Of a stretch of DNA of 8,216 nucleotides, positions 6,455 through 8,216 are shown piece after piece. The position numbers and the translations under genes are program-made. The notes under the pieces were generated by a model. That model did not search any database. It saw only the letters and a program-made list of their open reading frames with translations, and had not been told where the DNA came from. Position 1 is the first letter of the stretch; every line of letters begins with the position of its first letter. The DNA comes from Gammaproteobacteria bacterium (GTDB taxonomy: Bacteria > Pseudomonadota > Gammaproteobacteria > Xanthomonadales > Wenzhouxiangellaceae): the NCBI GenBank assembly GCA_003561495.1, contig PWWM01000237.1, positions 1 through 8,216 on the forward strand, in the 5' to 3' direction.

Positions 6455-7693
6455 ATGGCCAAGCCCGCAATCAATTTCTCCCGGCCCTTCGAAGTGGTCA
6501 ATGACTGGATCAACGAACGATCTTCGATCGCTGAGTTCAATCGCAAGCACCTGACCCAGTATTACGCGCCCAAGAACTTCAACCTGTGGTATTTCTTCGG
6601 TTCGTTGTCTCTACTGGTGCTGGTCAACCAGATCGTGACCGGCATATTTCTGACCATGCACTACAAGCCGGACGCCGAACTGGCCTTTGCTTCGGTCGAA
6701 TACATCATGCGCGATGTCGAATGGGGCTGGTTGATTCGCTACATGCATTCGACGGGTGCGTCACTGTTTTTCGTGGTGGTCTACCTGCACATGTTCAGGG
6801 CCTTGATGTATGGCTCCTATCAGAAACCGCGCGAGCTGGTCTGGATACTGGGCGTGACCATTTACCTGGTTCTGATGGCCGAATCGTTCATGGGTTACGT
6901 GCTGCCCTGGGGTCAGATGTCTTACTGGGGCGCACAGGTGATCATTTCCCTGTTCGGCGCCGTGCCGCATGTCGGAGATGGATTGGTTGAGTGGATTCGC
7001 GGCGACTACTTCGTCGCCGATGCCACCTTGAACCGGTTCTTCGCCCTGCACGTGGTGGCCTTGCCGATGGTGTTGCTGCTGCTGGTGGTTCTGCACCTGG
7101 CCGCCCTGCACGAAGTCGGCTCGAACAATCCCGACGGCATCGAGATCAAGGACAACAAGGATGAGAACGGTCGCCCGCGTGACGGCATCCCGTTCCACCC
7201 CTACTACACCGTCAAGGATATTTTCGGCGCGTCGTTCTTCCTCTTGATCGCTGCCTTCATCATCTTTTTCGCACCGGAGTTCGGTGGCTACTTCCTCAAG
7301 CCGGACAATTTCATCCCGGCTGACCCGCTGGTCACCCCGGATCATATTCCGCCGGTGTGGTACTTCACACCGTTCTACGCGATTCTGCAGGCCGTACCCG
7401 ACAAGTTGATGGGCGTGATCCTGATGGGGGCGGCGGTGATGATCCTTTACCTGGTGCCCTGGCTGGATCGCAGCCCGGTCAAGTCCATCCGTTACCGGAG
7501 TTGGATGTCGAAGCTGGCGCTGTTCATCTTTGCCGTGGCATTCATCCGACTGGGCATGCTGGGTCTTTCTCAGGAATCGAGCACGTTCGAATTGAGGTTC
7601 TGGACGTTCCTCTATTTCGCCTTCTTCATCCTGATGCCGATCTGGACCCGTCTGGAAAAAACCAAACCCGTACCTGAGCGAGTGACGCACTGA
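6455..7693 (+). CDS. petB: Cytochrome b subunit of the cytochrome bc1 complex
   Basis: Eight-helix inner-membrane subunit that carries hemes bL and bH and forms the Qo and Qi quinone sites. The product is 412 residues, normal for gammaproteobacteria, with the N- and C-terminal halves of bc1 cytochrome b fused in one chain. Heme ligands are H98 and H112 in the second helix (14 apart) and H199 and H214 in the fourth (15 apart, one more than in mitochondrial and alphaproteobacterial proteins). The Qo motif is P300-V-W-Y303 where mitochondria have PEWY; PVWY is, to my knowledge, typical of beta- and gammaproteobacteria. Other landmarks are LPWGQMSYWGA (150-160) and HEVGSNNPDG (219-228). The gene starts 2 bases after petA, and its TGA shares one base with the petC ATG. 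Confidence 0.98.
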   Translation: MAKPAINFSRPFEVVNDWINERSSIAEFNRKHLTQYYAPKNFNLWYFFGSLSLLVLVNQIVTGIFLTMHYKPDAELAFASVEYIMRDVEWGWLIRYMHSTGASLFFVVVYLHMFRALMYGSYQKPRELVWILGVTIYLVLMAESFMGYVLPWGQMSYWGAQVIISLFGAVPHVGDGLVEWIRGDYFVADATLNRFFALHVVALPMVLLLLVVLHLAALHEVGSNNPDGIEIKDNKDENGRPRDGIPFHPYYTVKDIFGASFFLLIAAFIIFFAPEFGGYFLKPDNFIPADPLVTPDHIPPVWYFTPFYAILQAVPDKLMGVILMGAAVMILYLVPWLDRSPVKSIRYRSWMSKLALFIFAVAFIRLGMLGLSQESSTFELRFWTFLYFAFFILMPIWTRLEKTKPVPERVTH

Positions 7694-8216
7694 TGATTGA
7701 CCGTATCGTCTCGATGGGCGCGATGCTGCTTGTTGCATCGTTCAGCCTCCCGGTCGCCGGCAAGTACGGTGACCTCGATCATGCCGGCAGCAACGTTTTC
7801 GATCAGGCCTCCGTGCAGCGCGGCGCGGCCCTGTTCGTGAACTACTGCATGGGCTGCCACTCGGCCCAATATGTTCGATACCAGCACCTGGTCAATGACC
7901 TTGACCTGAGTGAAGAAGAGGTGCTTGGCTATCTGGCATTCGGCGACCAGGAATTGTCTGACTACCTGCTCACCGCCATGCGTGACGAGGATGCCGAGGA
8001 GTGGTTCGGCGTCGTGCCGCCCGACCTGACCCTGACCGCGAGGTCTCGGGGCCCGGACTGGATCTATACCTTCATGCGGAGTTTCTACCTGACCGACGAT
8101 GGCTGGAACAACCAGGTGCTGGAGTTTCCCGCCATGCCGCACGTGCTGTGGGAGTTGCAGGGTGTTCAGCGAGCCGTTACGGAGCAGCGGGAAACCGCCG
8201 GTGGGGAACTGAGGAC
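7693..8216 (+). CDS. petC: Cytochrome c1 subunit of the cytochrome bc1 complex (3' end cut off)
   Basis: Periplasmic c-type cytochrome, anchored by a C-terminal helix, that accepts the electron from the Rieske protein and passes it to soluble cytochrome c. 174 complete codons are present; the family is usually about 240-260 residues, so the membrane anchor lies beyond the edge. The N-terminus has a Sec-type signal (charged start, hydrophobic about 8-21, possible cleavage near PVAG). The heme c site is C52-M-G-C55-H56, and the likely axial Met ligand is M148 in FPAMPHVLWELQG. PPDLTLTARSRGPDWIYTF is the conserved block of beta/gammaproteobacterial cytochrome c1. The ATG overlaps the petB stop by one base (TGATG), and no strong Shine-Dalgarno sequence is seen, which suggests translational coupling. 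Confidence 0.96.
   Translation, partial: MIDRIVSMGAMLLVASFSLPVAGKYGDLDHAGSNVFDQASVQRGAALFVNYCMGCHSAQYVRYQHLVNDLDLSEEEVLGYLAFGDQELSDYLLTAMRDEDAEEWFGVVPPDLTLTARSRGPDWIYTFMRSFYLTDDGWNNQVLEFPAMPHVLWELQGVQRAVTEQRETAGGELR

Noticed and set aside
6761..7738. 325-codon open frame antisense to petB
   Set aside because: Complement shadow of cytochrome b, rich in Gln, His, Arg and Glu because it mirrors hydrophobic codons; no independent start signal or motif.

Overview
The window is a GC-rich stretch of ordinary bacterial chromosome. It is most likely from a gammaproteobacterium: the rnfA-metG-mrp-dcd neighbourhood, a Pseudomonas/Xanthomonas-like dCTP deaminase, a DegS/AlgW-type periplasmic protease and a petABC operon with a PVWY-type cytochrome b all fit that group. 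I cannot name the genus. I see no transposon, phage, tRNA, rRNA or CRISPR in it.

Layout. Positions 1-563 (minus strand) hold all but the last few codons of rnfA, the first subunit of the Rnf/Rsx electron transport complex. It lies directly downstream of metG (methionyl-tRNA synthetase, minus). metG is divergent from mrp/apbC (Fe-S carrier ATPase, plus), and a compact intergenic region carries a small inverted repeat. mrp is followed after 55 bases by dcd (dCTP deaminase, TTG start). dcd ends exactly where the convergent degS-like protease gene (minus, TTG start) ends, with no base between the two stop codons. A 308-base AT-richer region then separates degS from the divergent petA-petB-petC operon, which encodes the Rieske protein, cytochrome b and cytochrome c1. 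petC runs off the right edge.

How they work together. petABC encodes the complete catalytic core of the cytochrome bc1 complex (quinol to cytochrome c electron transfer, proton translocation). RnfA belongs to a second membrane redox complex, and Mrp helps supply Fe-S clusters, so the window is rich in Fe-S and electron-transport functions alongside translation (metG), nucleotide metabolism (dcd) and envelope stress sensing (degS).

I do not find a previously undescribed system here. The observations most worth a second look are a Gly-to-Arg change inside the second cluster-binding box of the Rieske protein, a long and potentially structured petA leader with a hairpin plus T-run, the zero-gap convergent dcd/degS junction, and an inverted repeat between metG and mrp.
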